Assembly: GCA_934255485.1 (NCBI GenBank)
Contig: CAKQOG010000017.1
Location: 1-52,285, forward strand
From: an uncultured Prevotellamassilia sp.
Lineage (GTDB): Bacteria > Bacteroidota > Bacteroidia > Bacteroidales > Bacteroidaceae
Length of the DNA: 52,285 nt
Direction: 5' to 3'
Made by a program: the position numbers and the translations under genes. Within the stretch, counting starts at the first letter, position 1; every line of letters starts with the position of its first letter. Shown here piece after piece: positions 1-8,187 of this stretch. A model generated the notes under the pieces. It did not search any database. It was not told the origin of the DNA and saw only the letters and a program-made list of their open reading frames with translations.

Positions 1-124
1 CAGGATGCTACATTCTGTTTATTTCTAATTCGTAACCTCTTCTTTTTATGAGATAAAAACTTATCTCATTCTCAATTACTTATAAAAAACTTGTAGTTTC
101 CATTATTAAAACACCCAAATTCGT

Positions 125-162
125 CTCTATTTTGAATTTTCAGAATGTCAATAAATGTTCAC
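125..162. repeat. Intergenic repeat segment, copy 1
   Basis: The last 19 bases (AATGTCAATAAATGTTCAC, 144-162) are identical to the reverse complement of 37799-37817. The flanking CTCTATTT (125-132) also matches in register. A weaker match (ACTT..GTAGTTTC) lies further upstream in both copies, so the two loci probably derive from one longer dispersed element. Function unknown. Confidence 0.55.
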
Positions 163-221
163 GTTTGAGGCTTTTTTGAATTTGTAGCGCTAATAGCATA
201 AGACAATAAAAAACTACTGCT

Positions 222-265
222 CATGTTTGTTGCTTTGAGTAAGTGCAAGCAAAGTTACAAACATG
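222..265. repeat. Large inverted repeat (hairpin)
   Basis: Two 16-base arms (222-237 and 250-265) begin and end with CATGTTTGT / ACAAACATG and match except at two adjacent positions. The loop is 12 bases. There is no T tract directly after it on either strand, so an operator or structured RNA is as likely as a terminator. A minus-strand -7-like motif sits at 249-257 in the right arm. Confidence 0.5.
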
Positions 266-367
266 AACAGCATGTGTTTTTTTATATCGTTCAAGGAGGC
301 ATTTTTATGCTCAGAACGTAAAGAGGGCAAACACACCGACTTTAGCATGTTGAAGCATCATATGTTG

Positions 368-814
368 TTACGACTTCGATTTTAGCCATATAATAATACC
401 TACAACAACAATTGCTCCTCCAATCCAAGCATCAGTATTGTCGTCATCGTCGCTGTCTGAAGAGCGTTCAGTTGCTTCATCTTCGGTTTCAGCGTTTTGC
501 GCAGTATTGCGAATACCTGTTTGGTTAATGAGTAATTCAGGATTTGCAGCAAGGTAGGCATCAGCTTCAGCATCCGATACGTCGCTACCATCTGTAGTGT
601 ATGATGATGAACTGCTACTTTCTGAACCATGTTTTAAGCACATGTGTTGTGAACCGGCAGAATAGAATTCACCACAATTAGAACATTGAATTCTTTTTTT
701 AGATAGACCATAAGTTCCACAATTCGCCCCTTCATAGTGGTATCGCGGGTTGCGTTGTGCCGATGCTGTTAGAAAACACACAAAGGCTGTTAAAAGTAAT
801 ATTAGATGTTTCAT
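368..814 (-). CDS. Secreted or membrane-anchored hypothetical protein with Cys cluster
   Basis: Unrecognised 148-residue protein. Residues 1-19 form a signal peptide ending in ASA-Q. Cysteines at 32, 44, 47 and 59 and His62 (spacing CxxC then CxxH) suggest a small metal-binding knuckle, though this is inference. A Ser-rich stretch follows at 65-72 and an acidic run of Asp/Ser at about 118-128. One hydrophobic segment near 130-144 is followed by a short Lys tail. The layout fits an envelope protein with a small outer domain held by a C-terminal helix. It stands alone, divergent from the glycosyltransferase at 1246. No function is assigned. Confidence 0.6.
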   Translation of the reverse strand: MKHLILLLTAFVCFLTASAQRNPRYHYEGANCGTYGLSKKRIQCSNCGEFYSAGSQHMCLKHGSESSSSSSYTTDGSDVSDAEADAYLAANPELLINQTGIRNTAQNAETEDEATERSSDSDDDDNTDAWIGGAIVVVGIIIWLKSKS

Positions 815-1245
815 GATTATGTATATGTTAAATGTGTATTGTTGATGTAAATTTATATAAAATATGCATACAAAGAAGCAGTTGATATTTAGTGGATTAC
901 ATAAGTGGTAACAGATATAACAAATGTATCAGAATGCTTATGCTATGTGACAAAAACATTTTCGTCCCATACGCTTTTAGTTAGCTGGCAGTTCAGAATA
1001 AAAAAACGAAACCAATTATCGTAAGCGATTTTTTTAGAAAGTAAAAATAATTTTAGATACCAACTCTTGATTGCTAAATTTCAGTGTTTAACCATAAAAT
1101 GGTATCTTTGTAGCTTGTATTTGGGTAATTCCGAATTATTCAAAACAACATATTTGCCACAAGGCCTTTATAGTTAAAATAAAAAGATAGTACATTACAA
1201 ACAACTCTTAAATAAAAGGTATTAACTCCTTTTCAACCCCAAAAT
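815..1245. other. Divergent intergenic region
   Basis: About 430 bases between two divergent genes with no ORF worth calling. It should hold the promoter of the minus-strand gene at 368-814, but I could not pick one with confidence. It also holds the plus-strand promoter at about 1103-1110 for the glycosyltransferase. The sequence is AT-rich with no strong repeat. Confidence 0.5.
1103..1110 (+). promoter_or_regulatory. Bacteroidetes -7 promoter element for the GT2 gene
   Basis: TATCTTTG matches the Bacteroidetes TAnnTTTG consensus and is followed by an AT-rich leader of about 135 bases. No clear -33 TTG is seen. Confidence 0.45.
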
Positions 1246-2079
1246 ATGCCTACACATAGTATTTACGTAACCTTCTCGATTGTTACATATAACACACCTT
1301 ACAGCGAAGTAGAAAGAGTTGTAAAATCGCTCTTGCTATATGCTGGCGAGAAGCAAATATTTGTGGTAGATAACTCAAAAGAAGATGTTATATCTCAACG
1401 GTTACGTGAACTTGACGAGCATATATGCTATAAGCATTTTAAAAAGAATGTTGGGTTTGGAACGGCACACAACTGGGCTATTAAACAAGCTCAAATCATG
1501 AGCAGTAAGTATCATATTATAGTTAATCCCGATATTTACTACCACAAGGATGTGGTGGCACCTATACTTGCCTACATGGAGCAAAACCCATCTGTGGGTG
1601 AACTGATGCCTTGCATATTGTCGCCAAATGGCAGTGTGCAATATTTACCCAAACTAATGCCTACGCCATTGATGTTGTTGCAACGTAGGTTGCATAGAAT
1701 ATTAACTTGTTATGGCACACATTGGATGCAACGCTTCGAAATGCGGTCAATGCGCAATGATAGAGTGTATGAGGTGGGACATGTGTCTGGCTGTTATGCA
1801 GTTGTTAGGATGGAGACGATTGAACGTTGTGGCATGTTCGACCAACGCTTCTTTCTCTATTTTGAAGATACTGACCTTAGTCGCCGTATATGCAAATGCT
1901 ATAAGACTGTATATTTTCCCTACGTTACAGTATATCATAAATACGGCCATTCTGCTATTAAAAGTGTTAAGTGTTTCAATCACTTTATATGCTCTTTAAT
2001 AAAGTATTTCTGTAAGTGGGGATGGTGCTTTGATAAGTTCAGAAAAGAGAGCAACCAACGTTTCTTATCGCAATTATAA
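1246..2079 (+). CDS. Family 2 glycosyltransferase (rhamnosyltransferase-like)
   Basis: Transfers a sugar from a nucleotide-sugar donor, probably while building a surface polysaccharide on the cytoplasmic face of the membrane. The 277-residue protein has a GT-A fold: a first strand with SIVTYNT (11-17), VVDNS (40-44, donor-binding Asp42), NVGFGTAHN (68-76), and NPD (94-96) in place of the usual DxD. Near the end come a GCYAVVR stretch and a FEDTDLSRR motif typical of WbbL-like rhamnosyltransferases. It has no membrane segment. It is 21 bases upstream of a lipoprotein gene and probably shares its transcript. The acceptor and donor cannot be read from sequence. Confidence 0.88.
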   Translation: MPTHSIYVTFSIVTYNTPYSEVERVVKSLLLYAGEKQIFVVDNSKEDVISQRLRELDEHICYKHFKKNVGFGTAHNWAIKQAQIMSSKYHIIVNPDIYYHKDVVAPILAYMEQNPSVGELMPCILSPNGSVQYLPKLMPTPLMLLQRRLHRILTCYGTHWMQRFEMRSMRNDRVYEVGHVSGCYAVVRMETIERCGMFDQRFFLYFEDTDLSRRICKCYKTVYFPYVTVYHKYGHSAIKSVKCFNHFICSLIKYFCKWGWCFDKFRKESNQRFLSQL

Positions 2080-2100
2080 ACTAACAAACGCTTTAATAAT

Positions 2101-2553
2101 ATGATGCTTAAAATATCCTTTATAAAGTATATTGCCGTTTTAATGATAGGGTGTGTATCAATCTTTTTAAGTGGGTGCTCGCAGTTCTCAAAACAAGCTG
2201 CAACAGACCCCACAGAGGGTTATAGCACAGAACGAAAGGCTATGGAGCAAGAGGCACAAAAACGACTTGATTTGGCACGTAAGCAGTTGGCACAAAACCA
2301 ATTGCAAGAAGCTAAAGCAACGATAAAAAAGATGCGTAAAGACTGCTACTTGGCACTTACAGCTCGAAAAAAAGGCATTTTGCTTATGGATTCTGTAGAC
2401 TTGAAAATAGCCCAAAATGAGCTTATGAAGCAAGATAGCATTATGCTTAAGAACCCCGATAAAGGAAAAGAGTCATTTAAGAATGCATGTCAAAAAGTGC
2501 AATTTCTTGAACGCAAACTTCAGTATGATAAACGTACTGAAAATAAAAACTAA
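2101..2553 (+). CDS. Small helical lipoprotein
   Basis: Unrecognised 150-residue protein. The N-terminus is a lipoprotein signal with the lipobox LSGC, so Cys26 would be lipidated after cleavage. The mature part is rich in Lys, Gln and Glu with a predicted helical or coiled-coil stretch at about 45-80 (KRLDLARKQLAQNQ), resembling periplasmic adaptor or TPR-like helices without a clear repeat. Two adjacent ATG codons open the ORF. It sits between the glycosyltransferase (21 bases upstream) and the helicase (43 bases downstream), likely in one operon. It is expected at the inner or outer membrane facing the periplasm. Confidence 0.72.
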   Translation: MMLKISFIKYIAVLMIGCVSIFLSGCSQFSKQAATDPTEGYSTERKAMEQEAQKRLDLARKQLAQNQLQEAKATIKKMRKDCYLALTARKKGILLMDSVDLKIAQNELMKQDSIMLKNPDKGKESFKNACQKVQFLERKLQYDKRTENKN

Positions 2554-2596
2554 ACGATATTGATATTAAAGTATTTCTCTAATACAACCATCATAT

Positions 2597-5107
2597 ATGG
2601 AGACTACAAATTTTAAAGCAGACCTTAACGAATCTCAGTATGACGCTGTGAGCTACTGCAATGGTCCATTGCTCGTGATAGCTGGAGCAGGATCGGGCAA
2701 AACCCGTGTGCTTACTTACAAGATAGCTTATCTATTGCAACACGATGTTAGTCCGTATAGCATTTTGGCTCTAACATTTACCAACAAGGCGGCAAAGGAG
2801 ATGAACAATCGTATTGCAAAAATTTGTGGTGACTCGTGCGTACAGGGTTTGTGGAGCGGTACGTTCCATAGCATTTTTGCGCGCATTCTGCGCATTGAGC
2901 ACGATACAATTGGCTTTCCGAGTGACTTTACTATTTATGATGCTTCAGACTCTAAGTCACTGATTAAGACCATTGTAAAAGAACTTATGCTCGACGAAAA
3001 ACTGTATAAGCCTAATGTGGTGGCTGGGCGTATTTCTGAGGCTAAAAACCACCTTATATTGCCACAAGCTTATGCAGCCGATGGTAGCATTCAAAAGCGT
3101 GATGGGGCTGAGGGATTGGGCCAAATTCATCGTATATACGCTATCTATCAGCAACGTCTTCGCAGTGCCGGAGCGATGGATTTTGACGACTTGTTGGTGA
3201 ACATGTTTTATTTGCTCAGAGACCACGAAGACAAACGACAAAAGTATATCAACCGCTTTGAATTTATCCTTGTTGATGAGTATCAAGACACCAACATGGC
3301 ACAACACCGCATACTATCATTGCTTACTAACAAAGACTCAAGAATATGCGTGGTAGGCGATGATGCACAAAGTATCTATGGATTTCGCGGGGCTGACATC
3401 ACCAACATATTGAATTTTAAAGAGCAATATCCCACGGCAAGAGTTGTGAAACTTGAATGCAACTACCGCTCAACAAAGAACATTGTAGAAGCTGCTAACT
3501 GCATTATTCGCAATAATGTGGGACAGATACCTAAAAAGGTTTACTCTGCTGGCGAACAAGGCGAACCTATTGAAGTGATGGCTGCCGAAACTGATAAGGT
3601 TGAAGCACAAAAGGTGATGGCAAACATTGTTATGCTGCACTCGCAACGCAATGTGCCTTACAACGAAGTGGCAGTGCTCTACCGTACCAATGCGCAAAGC
3701 CGTGTGATAGAAGAGGTACTGCAAAAGGCTGCTATACCTTATCGCATATATGGTGGACTATCGTTTTACCAACGCAAGGAGGTGAAAGATGTGTTGGCAT
3801 ATTGCCGACTAACCGTAAACCCTGATGACGAAGAAGCCTTTAGGCGTGTTATTAACTATCCTGCTCGTGGCATTGGTAATACTACCATGCAAAAGTTGCA
3901 AATGGCTGCTGCTACCAATGGGGTAAGCCTATGGCGAGTGGCTGAAAGCGTAGAGCATTATGGCGTGGAACTGAACAAAGGTGCTAAGAATAAACTGCTT
4001 GCTTTTTGTGAGTTAATAGAGTCGTTCCGTATAGAAAACGAAGTGAAAACAGCATCGGATGTGCTGAAAACAATCATCACACGCAGTGGCATTGCCGTGG
4101 ACATAGCTAAGGAACATACGCAAGAGAGCAAATCGCGCATGGAGAATATTGACGAACTCTTGGCTTCGGTACAGACTGTAGAAAAGGAGCGCTACGACGA
4201 AGACCATAGCTGCAAACGTATAGATTTAAGCGACTATTTATCAACCATTTCGTTACTCTCGGATGCTGATACTAAAGACGATGGAAAACCGCGTGTTACG
4301 CTTATGACGGTGCATGCTGCTAAGGGATTGGAATTTGAGGCTGTGTTTGTTACCGGGCTTGAGGATGAACTATTCCCCAATGCTAATGCAAGACTTTATC
4401 CTAAGGAGATGGAAGAGGAACGCCGATTATTCTATGTGGCTGTAACGCGTGCTAAGAGTTATTGTTTCCTGTCGTATGCAAGAATGCGTTTTCGCTTTGG
4501 CAATATGCAATATAGCGAGCCAAGCATCTTTATTGACGAAATAGACGACAAGTACTTACACTTTCAAGATACGAAACGTTCCACTTCGAGTTGGGGCAAT
4601 GGAGGCTTTGAACAACCCTATTCACAACGTCGCAACTCGTGGGGAAGAAATAGTTTTGAAGCAGAATTTAATGCTCCAACAGAGGACGATTTTCGTAGTG
4701 CAATGAATGGTGATAGGTACGATGGCTCTCGCAATTCATATAGTGGTACTACGGCTCGTGGTGGGGATGACTACAGACAATGGGGGAAGCAACGCCGTGA
4801 ATGCGAGGATTATATCCCTAAAAGAGTAGCTCCGCGCACACCGCCAAGTGGTTATGTGCGTGCAAGCGTAACGCGTAAGGTTCATGGTTCATCAGATACC
4901 GATGCTACCTCTGCTACTGCAAAAAAGGCTACTGCACCTGTCTTTGGCGGGCTTGCAGAGGGGGTAAGCGTTCATCACGATAGGTTTGGAAACGGCAAGG
5001 TGCTTGCAACAGAGGGATTTGGTGATAGTGCTAAAGTACAAGTTGATTTTGGCGCAGCTGGTGTAAAGAATTTACTTGTGAAGTATGCCAAACTTACCAT
5101 ATTATGA
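2597..5107 (+). CDS. ATP-dependent DNA helicase, UvrD/PcrA type
   Basis: Superfamily 1A 3'-5' DNA helicase used in excision repair, recombination control and clearing of replication blocks. Its 836 residues are slightly longer than typical PcrA. Motif I is GAGSGKT (30-36, Lys35 binds ATP). Motif Ia (LALTFTNKAAKEM) follows, motif II is VDEYQDT, motif III is GDDAQSIYGFRGAD, and motif IV lies in the YRTNAQSR region. Motifs V and VI appear near the C-terminal third (VHAAKGLEFEAVF; VAVTRA). The tail has a disordered Ser/Arg/Asn-rich linker, then the conserved C-terminal knob with HHDRFGNGKV. It ends its transcription unit at a strong hairpin (5141-5183). Confidence 0.95.
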   Translation: METTNFKADLNESQYDAVSYCNGPLLVIAGAGSGKTRVLTYKIAYLLQHDVSPYSILALTFTNKAAKEMNNRIAKICGDSCVQGLWSGTFHSIFARILRIEHDTIGFPSDFTIYDASDSKSLIKTIVKELMLDEKLYKPNVVAGRISEAKNHLILPQAYAADGSIQKRDGAEGLGQIHRIYAIYQQRLRSAGAMDFDDLLVNMFYLLRDHEDKRQKYINRFEFILVDEYQDTNMAQHRILSLLTNKDSRICVVGDDAQSIYGFRGADITNILNFKEQYPTARVVKLECNYRSTKNIVEAANCIIRNNVGQIPKKVYSAGEQGEPIEVMAAETDKVEAQKVMANIVMLHSQRNVPYNEVAVLYRTNAQSRVIEEVLQKAAIPYRIYGGLSFYQRKEVKDVLAYCRLTVNPDDEEAFRRVINYPARGIGNTTMQKLQMAAATNGVSLWRVAESVEHYGVELNKGAKNKLLAFCELIESFRIENEVKTASDVLKTIITRSGIAVDIAKEHTQESKSRMENIDELLASVQTVEKERYDEDHSCKRIDLSDYLSTISLLSDADTKDDGKPRVTLMTVHAAKGLEFEAVFVTGLEDELFPNANARLYPKEMEEERRLFYVAVTRAKSYCFLSYARMRFRFGNMQYSEPSIFIDEIDDKYLHFQDTKRSTSSWGNGGFEQPYSQRRNSWGRNSFEAEFNAPTEDDFRSAMNGDRYDGSRNSYSGTTARGGDDYRQWGKQRRECEDYIPKRVAPRTPPSGYVRASVTRKVHGSSDTDATSATAKKATAPVFGGLAEGVSVHHDRFGNGKVLATEGFGDSAKVQVDFGAAGVKNLLVKYAKLTIL

Positions 5108-5140
5108 TTTAGAAAGCACGTAATCATTATGCTTATAAAC

Positions 5141-5183
5141 AAAAAGATGTTCAATTGTTTCTTTGCAATTGAACATCTTTTTT
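5141..5183 (+). terminator. Intrinsic terminator after the helicase
   Basis: A 15-bp stem (AAAGATGTTCAATTG / CAATTGAACATCTTT) with an 8-base loop is flanked by A and T runs, so it could also work in reverse. Confidence 0.85.
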
Positions 5184-5210
5184 GCTTGATTAAAAAACGC
5201 TTTTTGTAAA

Positions 5211-5247
5211 GGGTGTGGTTCTATAAACAGATTTTATAGAATCACCC
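5211..5247. repeat. Hairpin related to 31261-31289
   Basis: The left arm contains GGTTCTATAAA and the right arm TTTATAGAATCACCC, with a 4-base loop and a small bulge. The core TTCTATAAA / TTTATAGAA also forms the hairpin at 31261-31289. Both lie just downstream of plus-strand genes. Role unknown; it may be a second terminator. Confidence 0.5.
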
Positions 5248-5361
5248 TAAGGCATTATGGCAACATGGTGTTCCATAAGATTGTTGGGGTAAAACTTATA
5301 ATTGAAAAATTAATGGGTTGCTGCTATTAATTCTATACCCAAAATACAGAATGTTGTATAA

Positions 5362-5417
5362 AATTAAAAGGTCGCTCAGCATATTTTGAATAAAATATGT
5401 CAAACGACCTTTTAATT
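5362..5417 (-). terminator. Terminator hairpin after the M60 peptidase
   Basis: The outer 13-bp stem is AATTAAAAGGTCG / CGACCTTTTAATT. An inner inverted repeat (CATATTTT / AAAATATG) extends it. It lies about 40 bases beyond the minus-strand stop codon and can act in both directions. Confidence 0.75.
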
Positions 5418-5456
5418 AAATTATGTAAATCTATTGTTTATAACAGATAAAAAACT

Positions 5457-8138
5457 TTAGTTAGCAAATGTTGGAGTTGTGCCGAAGTCTTTGTAGTTGC
5501 AATCAAAGAGGTCCTTGGTTTTAGATATTTCTTCAACCATACCAACTGGCATCTCCTTCAGTGTGCCATCCTTTACAAGTGCATCCATGTCTTCCTTAAA
5601 CTCGTTGTACATGTCAGGAGAGCAGATAAACCACTTGTTTCCGTAGTCGCCAATATAGAGCGATACTTGGCGGAGGAAGCCCCAACGCTCAAAGTAGGGG
5701 AAGAGGTTGTAACCAGACAAACGCGATACCTTGCGTATGTAGTTCATTACGTAAGGAAGTGAATTCTCCCACATAGTGCTTGAACCATTTACATACCCCT
5801 TCTTAACCCAACAACTATTAGGATATTTAGCTGCGAGAACTGCATACTTACCATTCTTGTTGCCATTTTGAGTAGATGCAATCAACTCATACTTATCAAT
5901 ACCATCTTTCTTCTCAATAGTAGAACCTTCTTCATTGTCGGTTTGACGAAGAGCTTCGTACCAATCGGGAGCAAAGTCGTCTTTGCCATGAGTGGTGAAA
6001 TAGTTATAGAGCATAATGAATGGGCAAAGGGTTTCGCCGACACCAACTTCATTGATAGTAAGCGCACGCAAAGGATTTATCTTATACTCGGTAATAACAG
6101 AGTCTTTCATTGATTCAATTACTTTGCGCAAAGCACTATTGTTCATAAGGTTGCGGTTGGTGTATGCAAGATAACGCATGTTACTATTACGTGAACCTTT
6201 GGCTTTGCCACCTAAATAGCTTGGCTCTATATCAGAGTAGTTGGCATCAACAAAGTGACGACGTGCTGGAATCCAATTGTTAATCTTGTCTGATTTGTGG
6301 AAGCCCATGCGCATAATATTGTAGTATGAGTTCATGTTGTTTGTTACTTCGCTCATACCAGCCCAACAGAAGTAAGGGTGCATCTGATGTTGGTGACCCC
6401 ACTCGTGCGAAAGTCCCCAAATTGCATCGTCATCATTATATACCAATGTCTTGCAGTTAAGCACACGACTTTCTTGGTTGTGGTGGAACGATACGCCCAA
6501 ACCACCTTGGAACATGTAGTAAGTGTAGTTGGTATATGCAAATGTGCGGTTATCTGGTTCGCGGTTATACTTCTTGAAACCAAGCAAGTAATGCTCCCAT
6601 GAAACGAGAGAGTCGAGTACATTCATATACTGACGATAACCGATAGACTTGCCATCGGTAGCCTTACAATAGTCATGCAGACCCTTTGAAGTCCATACAG
6701 AGTGAACCTTTGTACCAACAACATCCATACATGTGTTTACAGCGTTGGCTGTGAGTTCGTGCATCTCTTCGTTGGTCTTATCACTGCTCAAGTAACCATT
6801 AACTTGGCCATTGATGAAGTGAACCTTAATCTTAGGTTGTAACTCTGGGTTTGCATCTGCATAGTAGCATACGTATGCCAAACCATCGTAATCGCCATCA
6901 TAGTCGATGATGTTCAAACCATTGTGAATTGAGTAGCTCTTAGTATCAGGGTTTCCTCCATCAAAGCTGTCACCATCTTTACCTACATACCAAGCAGTTA
7001 CGAGGAGTGGAACTGATACGTTATCAGGAAGTCCTGATACGGCAATAGCTTGTTTGCCCTTGCTTATGTTGATACCAGTTGTTCCTTGGCGTTGGTCATA
7101 ATACTTGCCTGGAGCGTTCCATAGTGAACTTTGTGTTACATAAGAAAGCTTAGCTGAATATTCTGCAACACGATATTTCTCATTGTAAGTCTTGTTGAGA
7201 AGTCCCTTAGCAAGGCCATAAATAAACTCGTCATCGATGTTGTCTACATCTGCTTCAGTAACAGTTGGCTTCAATTCAGACAAAGATTGGTCTGTAAAGT
7301 AGCTATAGAATGTCTTAGCGGCTTCATTAGATTTCATGAACTGCATTTCTGCGCAACTTGCATAACCACCATTTCCGCTGAGAACCTTAATCTGAATAGA
7401 TTTAGGATTATCCAAACCATTTGGACCAAGAGCAATTTGATACTGACCAATAGTTTCTTTGCAATCAGCTGTTGTTATAAGGGTGTATTTGCTTTCTGTT
7501 CCGCATTTTGCATAAACCTCTACCTTACCAAAACAACCATTGGGTGTGCCGTCTTGACGTGTGATGTAGTTGATGTAGTCAATATGGTCTATTGCATTGA
7601 AGTTGTAGGTAATAATTGCTGGGTTCTTTTCTGAAACTTCAAACTTGTTGGTCCATGCAGTGTGCCAAAGTGTTGAGTTATTGTTGTCGTAAGAACGGCT
7701 GATATCGTTTCCGCTTTGCTGGGAATTAGCCTTAGCTGATGCAATCTTTACTTGTGTATCTGTAGGCATATCCTCAACACTTTCGTTTTTGCCTTGTGTG
7801 ATAAAGAGCGTTTCTTTAAGTCCTTTTTCTTCATTGGCAAAGGTTACACATCCCATGCGAGATGCAGCGTCTTGGTTAGCTTGAAGGTGTATATAAACAA
7901 TACCATCGTTTGATTTTCTTACAGAAATCCAATCGGCATTAGTTGTTGCTGTAAAATCAACATTAGCTGTGATGTCGTAGCATAACGTACGTTCGCGATA
8001 GCTCACAGTTTGCTTGTGTGGAGCTACAATAACGGGATATGCGTCATCTGCTAATTTTACTTGTGCCATCATTGGCTGAAATGCAGAAGAAGCAACAGCT
8101 AGTGTGGCACAGGTGAAAATTTGTTTTATATATTTCAT
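5457..8138 (-). CDS. Secreted M60-family zinc metallopeptidase with BACON and F5/8C-like domains
   Basis: Probable zinc endopeptidase of the M60/enhancin-like family, members of which cleave mucin-type glycoproteins; that substrate is inferred from the family. Order along 893 residues: signal peptide (1-25), BACON-like beta-sandwich (about 33-117, ending FITQG), a discoidin/F5-8C-like carbohydrate-binding segment (about 130-270), then the peptidase region (about 300-790). Zinc ligands are visible in HEWGH (His578, His582, catalytic Glu579) with the distal Glu597, matching HExxH-(8-24)-E. The last ~100 residues have no clear type IX sorting domain, unlike the neighbour. It lies 49 bases downstream of the LRR gene on the same strand, so they are probably co-transcribed. 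Confidence 0.87.
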   Translation of the reverse strand: MKYIKQIFTCATLAVASSAFQPMMAQVKLADDAYPVIVAPHKQTVSYRERTLCYDITANVDFTATTNADWISVRKSNDGIVYIHLQANQDAASRMGCVTFANEEKGLKETLFITQGKNESVEDMPTDTQVKIASAKANSQQSGNDISRSYDNNNSTLWHTAWTNKFEVSEKNPAIITYNFNAIDHIDYINYITRQDGTPNGCFGKVEVYAKCGTESKYTLITTADCKETIGQYQIALGPNGLDNPKSIQIKVLSGNGGYASCAEMQFMKSNEAAKTFYSYFTDQSLSELKPTVTEADVDNIDDEFIYGLAKGLLNKTYNEKYRVAEYSAKLSYVTQSSLWNAPGKYYDQRQGTTGINISKGKQAIAVSGLPDNVSVPLLVTAWYVGKDGDSFDGGNPDTKSYSIHNGLNIIDYDGDYDGLAYVCYYADANPELQPKIKVHFINGQVNGYLSSDKTNEEMHELTANAVNTCMDVVGTKVHSVWTSKGLHDYCKATDGKSIGYRQYMNVLDSLVSWEHYLLGFKKYNREPDNRTFAYTNYTYYMFQGGLGVSFHHNQESRVLNCKTLVYNDDDAIWGLSHEWGHQHQMHPYFCWAGMSEVTNNMNSYYNIMRMGFHKSDKINNWIPARRHFVDANYSDIEPSYLGGKAKGSRNSNMRYLAYTNRNLMNNSALRKVIESMKDSVITEYKINPLRALTINEVGVGETLCPFIMLYNYFTTHGKDDFAPDWYEALRQTDNEEGSTIEKKDGIDKYELIASTQNGNKNGKYAVLAAKYPNSCWVKKGYVNGSSTMWENSLPYVMNYIRKVSRLSGYNLFPYFERWGFLRQVSLYIGDYGNKWFICSPDMYNEFKEDMDALVKDGTLKEMPVGMVEEISKTKDLFDCNYKDFGTTPTFAN

Positions 8139-8187
8139 TTTTTTTATGTCTTATTTATAGATAGAATAGGGTAGAGAGGACTTTTCG

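Larger units (their letters stand above)
1..367. other. Intergenic region with hairpins and a repeat segment
   Basis: No convincing gene is visible. It holds a 9-bp inverted repeat with a 4-base loop at 48-69 (ATGAGATAA / TTATCTCAT). It also holds a segment at 125-162 that recurs inverted at 37799-37836, and a large hairpin at 222-265. A minus-strand -7-like element (read as TAACTTTGC) lies at 249-257 inside that hairpin and would drive transcription out of the left edge. The only ORF behind it that I see is about 20 codons (ATG at 224-222). Confidence 0.5.
5108..5456. other. Convergent intergenic region with three hairpins
   Basis: This gap separates the converging helicase and M60 peptidase genes. 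It contains a terminator for the plus strand (5141-5183), a second hairpin (5211-5247) that resembles one at 31261-31289, and a long terminator-like hairpin (5362-5417) serving the minus strand. No ORF is supported. Confidence 0.6.
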
